Source: Vesta saturnalis (lineage: Eukaryota; Arthropoda; Insecta; Coleoptera; Lampyridae). Taken from it: DNA of 64,000 bases. The stretch covers positions 4,564,501 to 4,628,500 of the forward strand of contig JARFJB010000762.1 of the NCBI GenBank assembly GCA_036346205.1, written 5' to 3'. Shown here piece after piece: positions 25,677-37,136 of the stretch. Position numbers and translations under genes: made by a program. The notes under the pieces are model-generated. The model was not told the origin of the DNA and made no database searches. It saw only the letters and a list, made by a program, of their open reading frames with translations. Numbering within the stretch: position 1 is the stretch's first letter; every line of letters starts with the position of its first letter.

Positions 25677-25943
25677 TGATCCATTTATTTTTAAAATCAC
25701 AATTAAATAACAGCTGACTAATAATAAACACTAATACCTAATGAATTCCCTTTTATTGGGTACATATAGGAGTCGCGGTAATGAAGCGTGAAGGAATGCA
25801 GTTGGCCCTTTTACATGTTTACGTAATGCCATAAATTATTAGCATCTGGTGACAAGGCGATAACATTCCTTGAACCCTACTAATGGCCACGTTGTAAATA
25901 AAAGATTAAAATGTGCATGTTGCTACATTTCGTTTAAATATTT
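25677..25943 (-). repeat. 3' LTR of the BEL/Pao element
   Basis: This matches 31785-32064 in the same orientation. Shared blocks include CTAATACCTAATGAAT, AAATTATTAGCATCTGGTG and CCTTGAACCCTACTAATGG. The right copy has an extra run of about 10 bases near its start. Exact ends are uncertain by a few bases. Confidence 0.75.
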
Positions 25944-26576
25944 GTAAATAGCATACAAAAATTATTTCTTATCTTCATTATGTAATCGTTAGTGTTAATA
26001 AAATTATGGGTTATTCGATACATGCGTTCCTTTTTTTTTTGTCGAGTTCGTTGTATAGTAATTAAAATAAGGGCCCATAAATATGTCACTATATTAAACT
26101 TAGGGGAAATGCCGGTCTATGAACTAATAGAGACGGTCGTTAACAAAATTGATATACAAATCACTAATATTGACTTGAAGGAATGTTCAGTACGTAATTG
26201 AGTTTTCTTGTGAATAGTGCTGTTCTATGTTTGTGCGTTGAAGGTGAGCATTATTATTGTACAAATAGAGTAATCAATTTTCTTTGCATTCTTATTGACA
26301 CATGTAGTGTCATTATAAGTAATTAATTTGCATGTGAGTAAAACAATAATTGCTGTTCTTAAGGATATGATGTATGATTACATGACATGTTAAAGGTACC
26401 TTAAGTAGTGTTATGATAATGTTTACAAAGAAGCGTGCGAATGATAGATGTGACGGTTTGTATCTATAATTGCTTGATGCGCGCGATGTGATGATGAGTG
26501 GTAATTGACGTGCGTTCGTACGGTCAGTTTAAATACTGCCGGTCCCGTAACTATTAGGGACGATTAGAACCAGATC
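25944..26576. other. BEL/Pao 3' internal region, unrecognised
   Basis: This lies between the 3' LTR and a minisatellite, on the non-coding side of integrase. No motif was recognised. It may be untranslated retrotransposon sequence or a later insertion. Confidence 0.3.
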
Positions 26577-27150
26577 GACGTTAGAAGGCCTCCTGTATCT
26601 CGTGGGGGTTACGTTCAGGCACAGGGTCAGTATCCATGCCACGTAGCATGTGGCCTTGGTCTGTCGTTGGAAGACCTCTGTATTGCATGGGGTGATATGT
26701 ATTTGGTCTGGATTCCTAATCTTGTTAAGTGCTTGCTGGGCGTCTCGACCGACGTCAGAAGGCCTCCTTTATCTCATTGGGGTTACGTTCAGGAACAGGG
26801 TCAGTATCCATGCCATGTAACATGTGGCCCTTGTCTAACGTTGGAAGACCCTTGCATACCCTTATCTTTGAGGAGGGTGGTTTAATGCAAAGGAGGATAC
26901 ATAGACGGTCTTATAGGAGAGCTTTGGGCACCCATCATCTTATGCACGAGGATTACGTAATCTGGGCCTTCCCCAACGTTGGAAGTCCCCCATTAATTCA
27001 GTGGAGTTACGTATTCGGACTCAAAGCTTATTGCTTCTGTCTGACGTTAGAAGACTCCTGCAGACCCTCTTCCTATGAGGGTGGTTATTCATTGGGGGAT
27101 ACGTGTTTGGGGGGTAGAAGGACCTGGCGTAGGAAGATCCTCAGATTCAT
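26577..27150. repeat. Degenerate GC-rich minisatellite
   Basis: A unit containing CGTTAGAAGGCCTCC and GGGGTTACGTTCAGG recurs. Two longer copies, at about 26577-26674 and 26751-26851, are nearly 90 percent alike and 174 bp apart. More diverged CGTTGGAAG-type elements occur near 26662, 26838, 26980, 27043 and 27128, suggesting an older period of roughly 85-90 bp. The array is GC-richer than its surroundings. Long plus-strand frames across it show no known protein motif and are taken as products of the repeat. Confidence 0.6.
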
Positions 27151-27345
27151 TAGACAATGTTTTCCCGATAGGGAAAATACAGCTATTGCGTTCAATAGCT
27201 GATTAGCCTTAAAATTGTACAATAACTGTAAAAGTATGAGATGAGATTGGCACAGTCAGAGATGCTCCTTGTGTTTTTCTTTGTAATTGCAGTAGCCAAG
27301 TCAAGGGCAGTAATGGCACAATCCTGTCGCTAAGCAAACGAATAA

Positions 27346-27347
<2 letters not shown>

Positions 27348-27410
<63 letters not shown>

Positions 27411-27644
27411 TTTATCGTGCCCTTTGACCGACCGGGACCTTTTTTCAAATAAATTGGACCCGCAAAGTTAACACCGCTTTTAAGAAATGGGCGGCTCTGT
27501 GAAATTCTCGCTAGGAGTAGTTGCCCCATGGGTTGTGTGGTATTTATTAGGTTTACGCGAAAGCATCGTATACAACCGTGTAAGATTTTTCGCACCACAC
27601 TACGTCCTGACAGTGGCCAATAGTTTTGACGGACGAATGCTAGA

Positions 27645-27709
<65 letters not shown>

Positions 27710-27945
27710 TTTATCGTGCCCTTTGTACGACCGGGACCTTTTTTCAAATAAATTGGACCCGCAAAGTCAACGCTGCTTTTAAGAAATGGGCGACTCTGTG
27801 AAATTCTCGCTATGAGTAGTTGCCCCATGGGTTGTGTGGTATTTATTGGGTTTACGTGAAAGCATCGTATACAACCGTGTAAGATTTTTCGCACCACGCT
27901 ACGTCCTGACAGTGGCCAATAGTTTTGACGGACGAATGCTAGAGT
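27348..27945. repeat. 299-bp tandem duplication with (TA)n spacers in integrase
   Basis: A 238-bp integrase segment at 27408-27645 is repeated at 27707-27945 with about ten differences. Each copy is preceded by a TA tract (27348-27407 and 27646-27706), so the unit is TA tract plus segment. Unequal exchange at the TA tract is the simplest cause. It duplicates the end of the zinc-binding region and the start of the integrase core. Confidence 0.85.
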
Positions 27946-28056
27946 CGCTTGTTGTCCCGCGTGAAAATTGATTTCATGTACTTCCCGTATTATTATTTTT
28001 GTTACGTGATCGTTCGCTGGTAGTAGCGATAGGTGTTTGGTATTAAAGGGTAACAA
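27408..28056 (-). pseudogene. BEL/Pao integrase fragment
   Basis: The minus strand encodes REVHEINFHAGQQATLAFV and VVRKILHGCIRCF, the H-H-C-C zinc-binding domain of retroviral-type integrases. It then gives SVDFAGPIYLKKGPG, the start of the catalytic core with the first aspartate. A TA microsatellite then ends the frame. The duplicated copy nearer 27408 has VNFAGPI, so its aspartate is asparagine. The rest of the DDE core is not readable. Confidence 0.75.
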
Positions 28057-28262
28057 TGAATTCTTTAATCCCGTAATACACCGTTTTCATCAATAATGGG
28101 ACTTAAGTTTCTAAGATTACTTGTGCTTTGTGCATTGGCCCTTTTACGCAAGGCATTGATGCCCTGTACAAAAAACTCGCGACCTTGCACATATTTTATT
28201 ATTATATAGTGGTTATCAAATTCGCGGCATGACAGGTTAATAATTTTTCTTGATTTGACGTT

Positions 28263-29826
28263 TTATAAGTTATATGCAAACCTCAAGCAGTTAGCTATAA
28301 AACGTTGCAGTTTGCTAAAACTTGAAAATTTTGTAAAAACCGAAAAGTCCGCGTCAGTTGTAATAGCGTGGATCACCCGCCTTTCAGGTAAATCGTTAAG
28401 TCCTGTTAATTGTTGCACAGAATTTTGGGACCGTGCCACCATAGTTGTGAATTGATTAATTCCACAGCAGTGAGACCTCGCGATAAAACCACTTATATGA
28501 TGCCAACGGTTAATATCGGCCAAGGATTGAATCTCATGCAACCGATTTGTAACGAATAACTTCCAATTATGCGGGCTTGCCGATAACCAGGAGATAACGA
28601 TTGTTGAATCTGTTTAGTAGTTACAAGATTGTATCTCAAACTTCAGTGTAGTTTTATTTTTATTGAGCTACTCTCGATTTAACTGCCTTTAGATTCGCGG
28701 ATATCGTACCGCCACAATTACGCACGCGACTCGCGACTCGCGATGAGTCGCAGAAACCGTGCAATTCATACACAGAATTTTTCTCATAATTATTGGTTAA
28801 TTTTCTGTCGAGGTTTAATTTCCTTAATGCAGGGAGCTGCGATATGAACTCTTTCCATTTAATGTCAATTTCATTAGAAAGTGGTGCAGTTTGTAAAATA
28901 ATTTTTGCGGGAAGTATAATCGGTCCGATTAGTCCTAACGGATCGAATAGTTGAGCAATCACCGAAAGTATATTCCGTTTGGTAACGGGTTTGTTTTCGC
29001 AATGCTTTATGGAGTATCTTAACACGTCGCTGTCGGAGTCCCTAATATTTTAATTGCTACCTCTTGATTTAAATTAACGTGCATTCACCGATCTGTGAAG
29101 CCAATTTTATATCGTTTGATGCCCATTTTTGCAACTTTAGACCTGCCTTTGTTAATACGGTATTTATTTGTTGTTGCGGTGCAATGGCCTCTGTAATATC
29201 GTTCGCGCCTGACAGCAGGTGATCAACGTAAAAATTATTTAGTATTGCGTCGTATGCGAGGGGATAGTCTGATTGGTGATCAACAACTAATTGTTCTAAG
29301 CTGCAGATTGCCAAGAATGCGACAGGCGATGTGCCATACGTAACGGTGTTTAATGTAAAGATTTAGGGGTGACTAGTATCATGCGGTATATTTTAATCAC
29401 GTCATCAGTGAACGCATACTTGAAGGATCGAAACCGAGTTAAAATATAAAATAAACCGTCTTGAATATTAGGACCTACTAACAATGTGTCATTTAAACAT
29501 ACTCCACTGCTAGTTTTCATGGATCCGTCGAACACCACCCTCAAGCGCGTAGTGGCGCTTGATATCGTTATTACCACGTGGTGTGGTAAGTAAAAGTTCG
29601 CTTCTTGCGCAACGTCAAGGTCCTTAACGGGTACTTCGGATATATGCCTTAGCGTTATATACCCTTTCATGAAATTATGGTATTCAACTTTCATTTCAAC
29701 GTTTTTGTTTAATTTACGTTCTAATGCGTGGGATCGGTTTAAAGCTTGATTGTAGGAATTACCTAACGAAATTGGTGGTAGTGTGACAACAAATCGCCCC
29801 GAACGATCATGTGAGTAGGTTGTCAT
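28263..29826 (-). pseudogene. BEL/Pao RT and RNase H region
   Basis: Minus-strand fragments show RSGRFVVTLPP, ALNRSHALERKL and FYLPHHVVI, then RLRVVFDGSMKTSSGVCLND and FTDDVIKIYRMIL (RT motif A region). Next comes FYVDHLLSGAND, where the YVDD box has become YVDH, then KRNILSVIAQLFDPLGLIGP and ELHGFCDSS (the Pao-type peptidase/RNase H region). Further fragments continue to about 28263. This is the order seen in BEL/Pao polyproteins. Frameshifts occur near 29350-29314 and 29069-29025, so it is inactive. Confidence 0.8.
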
Positions 29827-30270
29827 GAATGATTGTTCACATAGTGATCGTTCAGAATTTGATTGAGTGTATAAGTTACAATCTTCAATCTCCCAAAATT
29901 TCTTAATCTGTTTCTCAATTGACCGTATAGATAGATGACAAACTCTGTTCTTCGACTGCTCTGCGCTTTCATATGATAAATTGGTGTATTGACACCAGTT
30001 TTAAATGGGGCGGTAATCATCAAGTCCCAAAACAGCTGAGCACCAATTAAAATATCTATAGGAGCGCTTTTATTGAATAACGGATCTGCAAGTTTTATAT
30101 TTTTGGGAATGTTTATCCGTGTACCGTCAAACGTTTTTAGTGGTAAATTGTCCGTTATTGTGTTTATGATTAAAAAGGAACAGGTTGTACTGAAATTTTT
30201 GACGTGTGATTTTATGTTGAGATCAACGACATTATTTATGTGTGAGATCGAATTATTTATATCCATAATT
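29823..30270 (-). pseudogene. BEL/Pao aspartic protease region (DUF1758)
   Basis: The minus strand encodes an open stretch with LNIKSHVKNFSTTCSFLI, INIPKNIKLADPLFN and IDILIGAQLFWDL. This matches the DUF1758 retropepsin-like domain of BEL/Pao elements, where D-I-L-I-G-A is the second half of the active-site fold. The catalytic D-S/T-G should lie upstream and is not visible, because a TA microsatellite (30280-30329) interrupts the frame there. The frame meets the RT fragment at 29823-29826. Confidence 0.7.
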
Positions 30271-30276
30271 GGCATT

Positions 30277-30279
<3 letters not shown>

Positions 30280-30329
<50 letters not shown>
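30280..30329. repeat. (TA)n microsatellite in BEL/Pao
   Basis: About 25 TA units lie between the gag zinc-knuckle region and the protease. Confidence 0.95.
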
Positions 30330-30332
<3 letters not shown>

Positions 30333-31390
30333 GGTGTTTTCCTTTACCCTCCTTACATCGCATTATGGATTTACATTGTTTTGTGAATGATTGGTCCGTA
30401 AGCAATTTGTGCAAAGGTTTCGCTTCGTAATCTCATTAGCACGCGATTCTAAAGGTAATTTTATAAAATCTGCGCGTTGATTTGTGTAGTGTTCTTATTT
30501 ACATATGGAACACGATATTTTACGATTAACCGGATTTTTTAACCCTTTGCGACTTGTACTTATGTAAAGACCTATTGGCCTTATTATTTATGTAGGGCGT
30601 TAAGGGATCAACCTTTCCTAAGCTTAAGAAATCGAGAAGTTGACATCTATCGATTAAGATATCGGTTAGCTCTATGAATGTAGGAACGTCCCGGCTATTT
30701 TAGTGGCCTACCAATCATGCATCACTTTATGGTCCAATTTACTTGTGACATTCTCAATTAATAAAGGTCCCAGTGTTCGACTGGCTGATTTAAATCTCTG
30801 ATTTAACAGTCGGCAAGTTACATAAAGCTCGTACGTGATTTTTTATAATTAGGCGTTTGTTTTCGTACCTAATTCTATAGTAATTAAATAATTATCATGC
30901 GACATTCCGAGGTCTTGCATCAAAGCAGCTGCTTCATTTTTTAGACAAGATTTCAAATAGTGAATTTTTGAATATTATTTAATTTACAGTCATTATGAAA
31001 TAACGAATTAAACGTTTCAAAAAATGAAATACACTGTTGATACTGACCTGAAAATCGTGGTAAAGTTAATCGCGGTGAGTTAATTGCCGAATCTGGCGAT
31101 TGTTGTGGTAGTGAAATTGACGTACTCATATTTACATCAGAATTTGTCGAACGCTGGTGAATAAAATCCACACGTATAGCCGTGAGTTGACGGTCGGATT
31201 TATCTAAATCTTCAATTTTGTTTTGAATTGTATTAAATTCGTCCCAATTTTTTTCGAATGTTGATACTCGAAGACGCGTTTCCGTTACGTTACTATTTTC
31301 GTTCAACGAATCGCTGTATGTTTTAAGTTTAGTGACTGCCGCTTTGATGTGGCCATGAGCCTTTACTAAAGCTTGTAATTGATCGGTCAT
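30330..31390 (-). pseudogene. BEL/Pao gag (DUF1759) with zinc knuckles
   Basis: From a methionine at 31390 the minus strand encodes a helix-rich N-terminus, then SPRLTLPRFSGQYQQCISFF and LNNIQKFTI, the DUF1759 core (L-P-K-F-x-G at the start of the capsid-like domain). The frame stops at 30953. Farther on, at about 30530-30380, CSIC, a stop, and NLCTNCLRTNHS match the paired cysteine-histidine knuckles at the end of BEL gag. The middle is too broken to read. It lies about 400 bp downstream of the 5' LTR. Confidence 0.72.
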
Positions 31391-31784
31391 TTTTGTTAAA
31401 AAAGCACTCCAATTTACCAAATTAATTTAGCTCGATTTGATAATGAATAGTTAAATAATTAGTTGATGTACACTCTACATGCAAGACAGTGGGGAAATAC
31501 AGAAAATTTACGTATAAATACGGAATATCTGACTTAACTCCAACGCCACGATGTCTTGGATATCTATAGATGTAGCTTAGATGTTTTGGAATTATCCATA
31601 GATTTCAGGATCATCCGTTGCTCGAATTGACCAATGTTTGAGATCTTAGGGCGATCTCCGTCTCTCCGAAAGGACCAGGTTGTTTCGTAACCAACGAGTA
31701 TATTTTCTTCGATTTAATTAAGCTAAAACATATTTGGATTTAATTTAGTTTTAATGAATTTAATAATTTGAGTTGCCAAGTTAT
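31391..31784 (-). other. BEL/Pao leader between 5' LTR and gag
   Basis: Non-coding leader. Just inside the LTR the minus strand reads CTTGGCAACTC, a place where a tRNA primer-binding site (TGGC...) is expected, but the match to a specific tRNA was not established. Confidence 0.35.
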
Positions 31785-32064
31785 AGTTCATTTATTTTTA
31801 AAATCGACGAACTTCCACTACAGTTAAATAACAACTGACTAAGACTAAAAACTAATACCTAATGAATCTCCTTTTATCGGGTACATATGGAGGTCGCCGG
31901 TAATGAAGCTTGAAGGATGGTAGTTGCATATTGCCCTTTTACGTAAAGCCATAAATTATTAGCATCTGGTGACAAGGCGATCACATTCCTTGAACCCTAC
32001 TAATGGCCAAGTTGTAAATTAAAGATAAAAGGTGCATGTTCCTACATTTGGTTTAAATATGAAT
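31785..32064 (-). repeat. 5' LTR of the BEL/Pao element
   Basis: Partner of the repeat at 25677-25943, in the same orientation. It sits directly against P-element coding sequence at about 32070. Confidence 0.75.
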
Positions 32065-32069
32065 TACTC

Positions 32070-33364
32070 TAACAATCACTTTTGACAAAATTAGCTTATA
32101 ATTAATTATTTCTCAAGTTTTTAAATAAATGTGGAGCATCATAAACACACATTATTTAAAATAAATGGCGTTTCTTCTGTTGCTCCTAATAACTTTAAAC
32201 CTGCAACATTTGTAGTAGCTTGGTGGCAAACAGTCGCCTTGATGTTTAATCCACAGGTTTGCACTTTGTCAATAATGTGAGCAATTAAACAGCTTAACAC
32301 TTCTTTTTTAGTGCCTGTATGCGATAAATAATATGAAATGGGCAACTTCCATTTACCAAAAAGCCCTTTTAACATAAACACTAACGGTTTTTTGGCAACT
32401 TTTAGTCCTCTTCCAAGATGTCCCATATCCTCGAACCATTGTATAAAATCAAAGCTCCGTGAATACTCTAACTTCTCCATAATGTCCATTTCATCAAAAG
32501 AGAGGATGCATAGCTTATCGTTTTCTTCCATACTTTCTACCTTTATTTTCATCTGGTTAAAAAATGTTTGATCCATTCCAGGGAAAAAGCTTGATCCACT
32601 AATCCACTTTTTTATTGTTGAAAAACCGGGGAGCACAAAGTTATTTCTTTTAAATAATTTGTAAGTTTCGGGGGAGCTAATGCAAATTTTCTTTCAATTT
32701 TTGACCATGGCATTTTGGGTTTATGCGACATTTCCTTGGAAAACATTGCTTTAACTTAAATTTAATCGAATGGACGAAATTTGATGGTGAGAGTCGGTGT
32801 CTAATCATCCCAAGTTTTCTTTTGTATTGGGCAGTTTGAATTTGAAGACGCCGTAGAGATGACACTCTTTGTTTTAACTTTTCCGTGTCACTTAATTCGT
32901 TCACTAGTTTTTCTTTTTTTTGTAGGGATGGTAAATCACTAACACTGTTTAAGTAGCGTTCTACAGATGAAGATGAAGAGAACGGTTCAGAGGATTGGTT
33001 TGTAACAATTACCAAGGGTGCTGTCGCACGTTTACAGGAAGTACAAGGTGTGGGTGCATATTGTCTTTTAGAAACACTAGCCAAATTATCTTGAGCGTTA
33101 TATGCAACAGGCACTATGTAAGGATTAAGTCTTGTTCTACAGCGTGTGCTATTAGGTATGTCGGTCGGTTTTTTTAAAGTGTTTTTCAGAAATAAACTTA
33201 TTGTTTAATTCATCACATTGTAAATTACTTATGGTACTGTTTCCACAATTAACAAACCACTAGTGGCATAACTTTTCATTTTTAAGAAAATGAAAAAACA
33301 CAATGTTATCCTTCCAACTAGAGCAACAATCTGTGTAAGAACGCTTCGCTCCCCTTCTGGGCAT
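32070..33364 (-). pseudogene. P-element transposase, THAP and central part
   Basis: From a methionine at 33364 the minus strand encodes a decayed THAP-type DNA-binding domain: FFHFLKNEKL, a stop, WFVNCGN and FISEKHF in place of C-S-x-HF. A Ser-rich linker and a Lys/Arg-rich, probably coiled-coil region follow (33114-32677). Next is the catalytic-domain start: LPGFSTIKKWISGSSFFPGM, LCILSFDEMDIMEKLEYS with the first acidic residues, PLVFMLKGLFGKWKLPISYY and LNIKATVCHQATTN. A shifted frame at about 32150-32090 reads VYDAPHLFKNLRNN, where P transposases have FDVPHL. The BEL/Pao insertion follows, and the C-terminal part is at 24752-25675. Confidence 0.8.
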
Positions 33365-35396
33365 TGTCGAAGAATGGATCACCTAAGCATACAGTAAGAA
33401 ATACAACTATAACTATAACTATTAATTAAACTTCTACCTTTTATTATCACTGCGTATGTATCATTAAAATAAATTGTTTCCTTATAATAGAAAGCAATTT
33501 TTGGTAGCAGTCGACCACCAACGCTAAAAATTGCCGAAAACGGATTCATTAGCAACAATAAACAAAATTAAATTACAAGTAGAAATGTTGTAGATAAAAT
33601 AAAAAACTCCTTGATCAAAGTTATACTGAAAGTGGAAATACTTTGATCACCCCTGTTTTTTCAACGAAATTTTAAAGTATCCCCAGCGTTTTACATATCT
33701 GCGTTTTTAAAAAAATTTATTCTTTTTATTTTAACTATTATAGCCAAATATAGAAGGTGGGGGAACAATGATCAACCCAAAATTTAAAAAATAAACTTTA
33801 TTTCTTAGAATATGCAAGGACAACTTAAATAGTAACATAGTATAACATTTTTTATGAAAGTATTTGTTTTAACCTGACGACAATTACAAAAAATCGTTTG
33901 AAACAAAACATTTCTTATAAAAATTATAATATAAGTGGTGTAAATGGTAGTCGTATAAAATATATAAAGAAATAAGTGTTAAAAGTTCTCCAAGACAAAT
34001 CGTTAAACATTCACCAAAAATAATGCCTTTGACTCAATCGGAAGATTAACGTAGGGTGGTTCATTCTTTTGATTTGCTTAATTACCTCAATTTCTGCTTG
34101 ATTACTTCCACTGAACATCAATATAAAAAATTGCAATGTAACACTAATAAAATGATCTCGGACGCCAAGTTATTTGTAATAATGCTCGGAATAACTAAAC
34201 CGAGTTTTACAATAAAAAGTTTATCAAAATGTAAAAAATAAAAAAATATACAGAGTATGTTTATTAACAGTTAAAATGATAGGGTTAAATAAAATATATC
34301 TTAAAAATAGCCTTAAATTACTAAAAAATCATTAAAAATTAAATACCTGTTACAAAATATAATACATCCTCTTGAGAACCCCAGGTATTATAAAAAATAA
34401 TGCAGAAATGCAAACCAAGGTGACGTAATCCTTGTGTCAATGTTGCGCAATATATTTCAATAACAATGCTTTTATGTTGTCAACCACACCCAAACTGGAA
34501 TTTTATTTCTTATAAATTTGTCTTCTTGAAATTGAATAAACCAATATTTATTGCATTTTCTTGAATTTTTGAATGCAAAAATTGCAATCGTAAAATAAAT
34601 TGTAATTAAAGTAGAAAAGTAATTGTAATAAAAGTGTAAATCAAAGTAAAAATAAAAGAAAAGAAAGTAAAATCGCCTGAAAAGAGCAAATGTTTTAATT
34701 TTTAGTATTACGAGTTAATTTATCTTACCATTAAATCAATGGCACTTTCACGAAATTTAGGGAGAAGCCCAAAAATATGGTTTCCTACTCAACATAAGGT
34801 TCATTAAGTACTAAAATGGACGCCTAGAATATCAGACGATGTAGTCGTGCGCGAAAAGATTTGCGCAAAGAATTAAGTCAACAATGACGCGTTGCGCGAT
34901 AACCTTGAGCAGAAAAAAATAATTTAAACAAGTGGTATAAACCATTAAGAAGATATGCACTATAAACCCCTAAAAAGATATGCAACTTAAGTTACACCGA
35001 AATCCAAATTAAGTTGCCTACCACATATTTACAAATCATTAATTAATAAAATTTTTCTTATATTTACTACTAAATGAACAAAGACATAAATTACGGTATA
35101 TTTTAATACAACTCAAAATGGGTTGTAAAAAAATACCTATTTATCTTAAGCTAGAAAAACTTTAACAAGCAGTATAAATGATCTATTTTTACTTAACACT
35201 TACAGCCAGTTCAAGCGCATTAATACTTTTGTTGAAAGTGTAAATTATGTTTTCATCTTCATCTAATTCTTAACTTGGTGGCGGCGATATCTCTAGAATC
35301 TCCTCTTCGTTAACTTCTGCGATATCATTAAGCACTCGTCTAAATTTTGATTTATTTTTATCTACTGATTTGAAGCCTACAACTGTGATGTCGCTC
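33365..35396. other. No recognisable gene; possible pogo end
   Basis: AT-rich sequence. At 33611-33650 it holds TTGATCAAAGTTATAC and, inverted, ACTTTGATCACCCC, with a related AATGATCAACCC near 33770. Similar motifs lie on the far side of the pogo transposase, at 37001 and 37350, so this may be the left subterminal region of that element. Confidence 0.35.
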
Positions 35397-36956
35397 TCAA
35401 TCTCGACAATCTGACACACTTTTAGTAAGAAATTTAGCTAAGAGAAATTGCCCCACCTGTAAATTTCTGTTATTCTCGGCTGTTTCATCATCGTCATTAT
35501 CGATCTCGGCTGCCTCAACCAAAGATGATTCATTTTCATTGTCATTGTCATCAGAATTGGGTAAATCAATTTCATTTCCGCTATATGTAGCGACACTGCA
35601 TCCTGGTGGAACAGCGAGTCGTTTCTTCTTCCTCTGCAGACGGCTAGGTCCGCCAAATCTTTGTTCTTTTAGAAGACTTGTTAAAGCAGACTCTACCATT
35701 TCACCTGGATTCTCTGTTTCCTTATCAGAGAGTTTCTGAAGAACTTGGTTTCGATTAAGTGGGAACAATCCGTAAACCTGAAATCCACTTTTCAAATCTC
35801 TTTTAATAGCCTCTTGTTCAACATCATTATTCCGTGATGCTACGCTGTTTAATCTAACCAAATATTTATTGAGCAATGCGGGAAACATGATTTTGGGCAC
35901 TGTATTTAGACGCAAGTTTTAAAGCTTCCATTCGAATAAAACAGCACGCCAAGCTGTCTTCATTGGGCGAAAGAATGCCACGTCCAATGCCTGACACAAA
36001 TGTGTCGAGTTGGCGACTAAGCATACCAAATCAATGTTTTCATTGCAAAGTTGTAGTACCTCGGGGTCCATATGCGCTGATAAATTGTCGCCTATCAATG
36101 CTTTCCTGCCTTCTAAACGTTTAGCATGTGGAAGGAATACCATCTTAAACCAGTCCCTAAAAGTTTAACCGTCTAACCATCCACTTAAGGTGCGGTTGTA
36201 ACGTGTTCCTTGACTACAACAAGCCTTTGTACAACATGGATGTCCCACAGGGCCATTCTCTTTCCGTGTGTCATATAAATGATGACTTTTATATATGACA
36301 TAGGTGGCAACAGCGTACCATCTGCAGAGCCGCAAACCATTATTGTTGTACTACTTTTCGAATGATTCAAAGCTTTTTCGGGATACTTAACCCCCCTTCT
36401 GTATAAGCACTTTTTCGTCCCTGGATCATCCGCAAGGTTCGACTCATCATAATTAAATATATTTGATGCAGGGAAGTTTTTAACAACATTTTCTATATTA
36501 TCGAAAAACTGTCCTAAAGTTTCTTTTGAAACTGCAGCTCTGCTTCTCTTAACTTTCCACTCTTTGCCCATAAGCGTGTTTGTTCCTTTCGAGCAAATTA
36601 TATACCCAATCAGCTCCGGGTATATTATTTTGAACCTGGTAAAAACAACACCTTTTCTATCTAAATAGTATTTGGCCATCATGCGTATATAGAATATGGT
36701 TAGAGGAAAGCTCCATTTTGCTGCTGTCTGAAGAATCGCTTGCTCCTCCTCGTGACTAAATACTGGAGGCCGTCCAGGTTTTCGTCCATGCTGTCCTTTG
36801 AATTTATTATACAAAGTGCCAAATGGAATTTTGTACTGGTCGGATGCTGCTCGAATGCTTAAACTCTCATTGGCTATTTCTTCAAGGGCCTTTTCCAAAC
36901 TTTCTGGCAAATAATTTGCATAACGACGAGATCCAGGTTTTGTGTTTACGAGGCAT
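35397..36956 (-). pseudogene. pogo-type transposase with acidic tail
   Basis: Likely start is the ATG at 36954-36956, with a one-base shift before TKPGSRRYANYLPESLEKAL, the pogo/Tigger helix-turn-helix N-terminus. Then come GRKPGRPPVFSHEEEQAIL, a CENP-B-like second domain, and the DDE_1 catalytic core: FNYDESNLADDPGTKK (first aspartate), GTRYNRTLSGWLDG, IGDNLSAHMDPEV (second) and HLCQALDVAFFRPMK (third), so all three are kept. A shift near 36290 (in VIIYM) and stops around 36150 and 35916 split it. The tail (35600-35450) is rich in D, N and E. In insects such proteins are often annotated as clz9- or jerky-like. A probable intron precedes it. Confidence 0.8.
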
Positions 36957-37136
36957 CTGCGAAAAGAAAAACGTGTGATAAATATTACCCCATACCCCTT
37001 ATCAAAGTTACCCTAGTCATTAAATATAATTATTACACCACTGTCTATATATGTCTGATTTAATTATGTAAGCAGTTGCACTAATACTCAAACAAAAGCA
37101 TAAAATCAAAGACATTAAAAATTATTTAAATCTTAC
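36957..37136 (-). other. Probable intron upstream of the pogo transposase
   Basis: On the minus strand a consensus donor CCAAAG|GTAAGA lies at 37136 and a strong acceptor TTTTCTTTTCGCAG ends at 36957, right before the likely start ATG. The 180-bp interval would be an intron in the 5' untranslated region. Confidence 0.45.

Larger units (their letters stand above)
25677..32064 (-). mobile_element. BEL/Pao LTR retrotransposon inserted in a P element
   Basis: Direct repeats of about 270 bp at 25677-25943 and 31785-32064 act as LTRs. Between them the minus strand carries, in BEL/Pao order, gag (31390-30330), aspartic protease (30270-29823), RT and RNase H (29826-28263) and integrase (28056-27408). 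All are interrupted by frameshifts and microsatellites. P-element coding sequence flanks both sides, so this is a nested insertion about 6.4 kb long. The LTRs differ by substitutions and small indels at something like an eighth of positions by eye, so it is old. A precise target duplication could not be fixed. Confidence 0.8.

Noticed and set aside
26729..27202. 157-codon plus-strand open frame
   Set aside because: Explained by the GC-rich minisatellite; no protein motif, and antisense to the BEL element.
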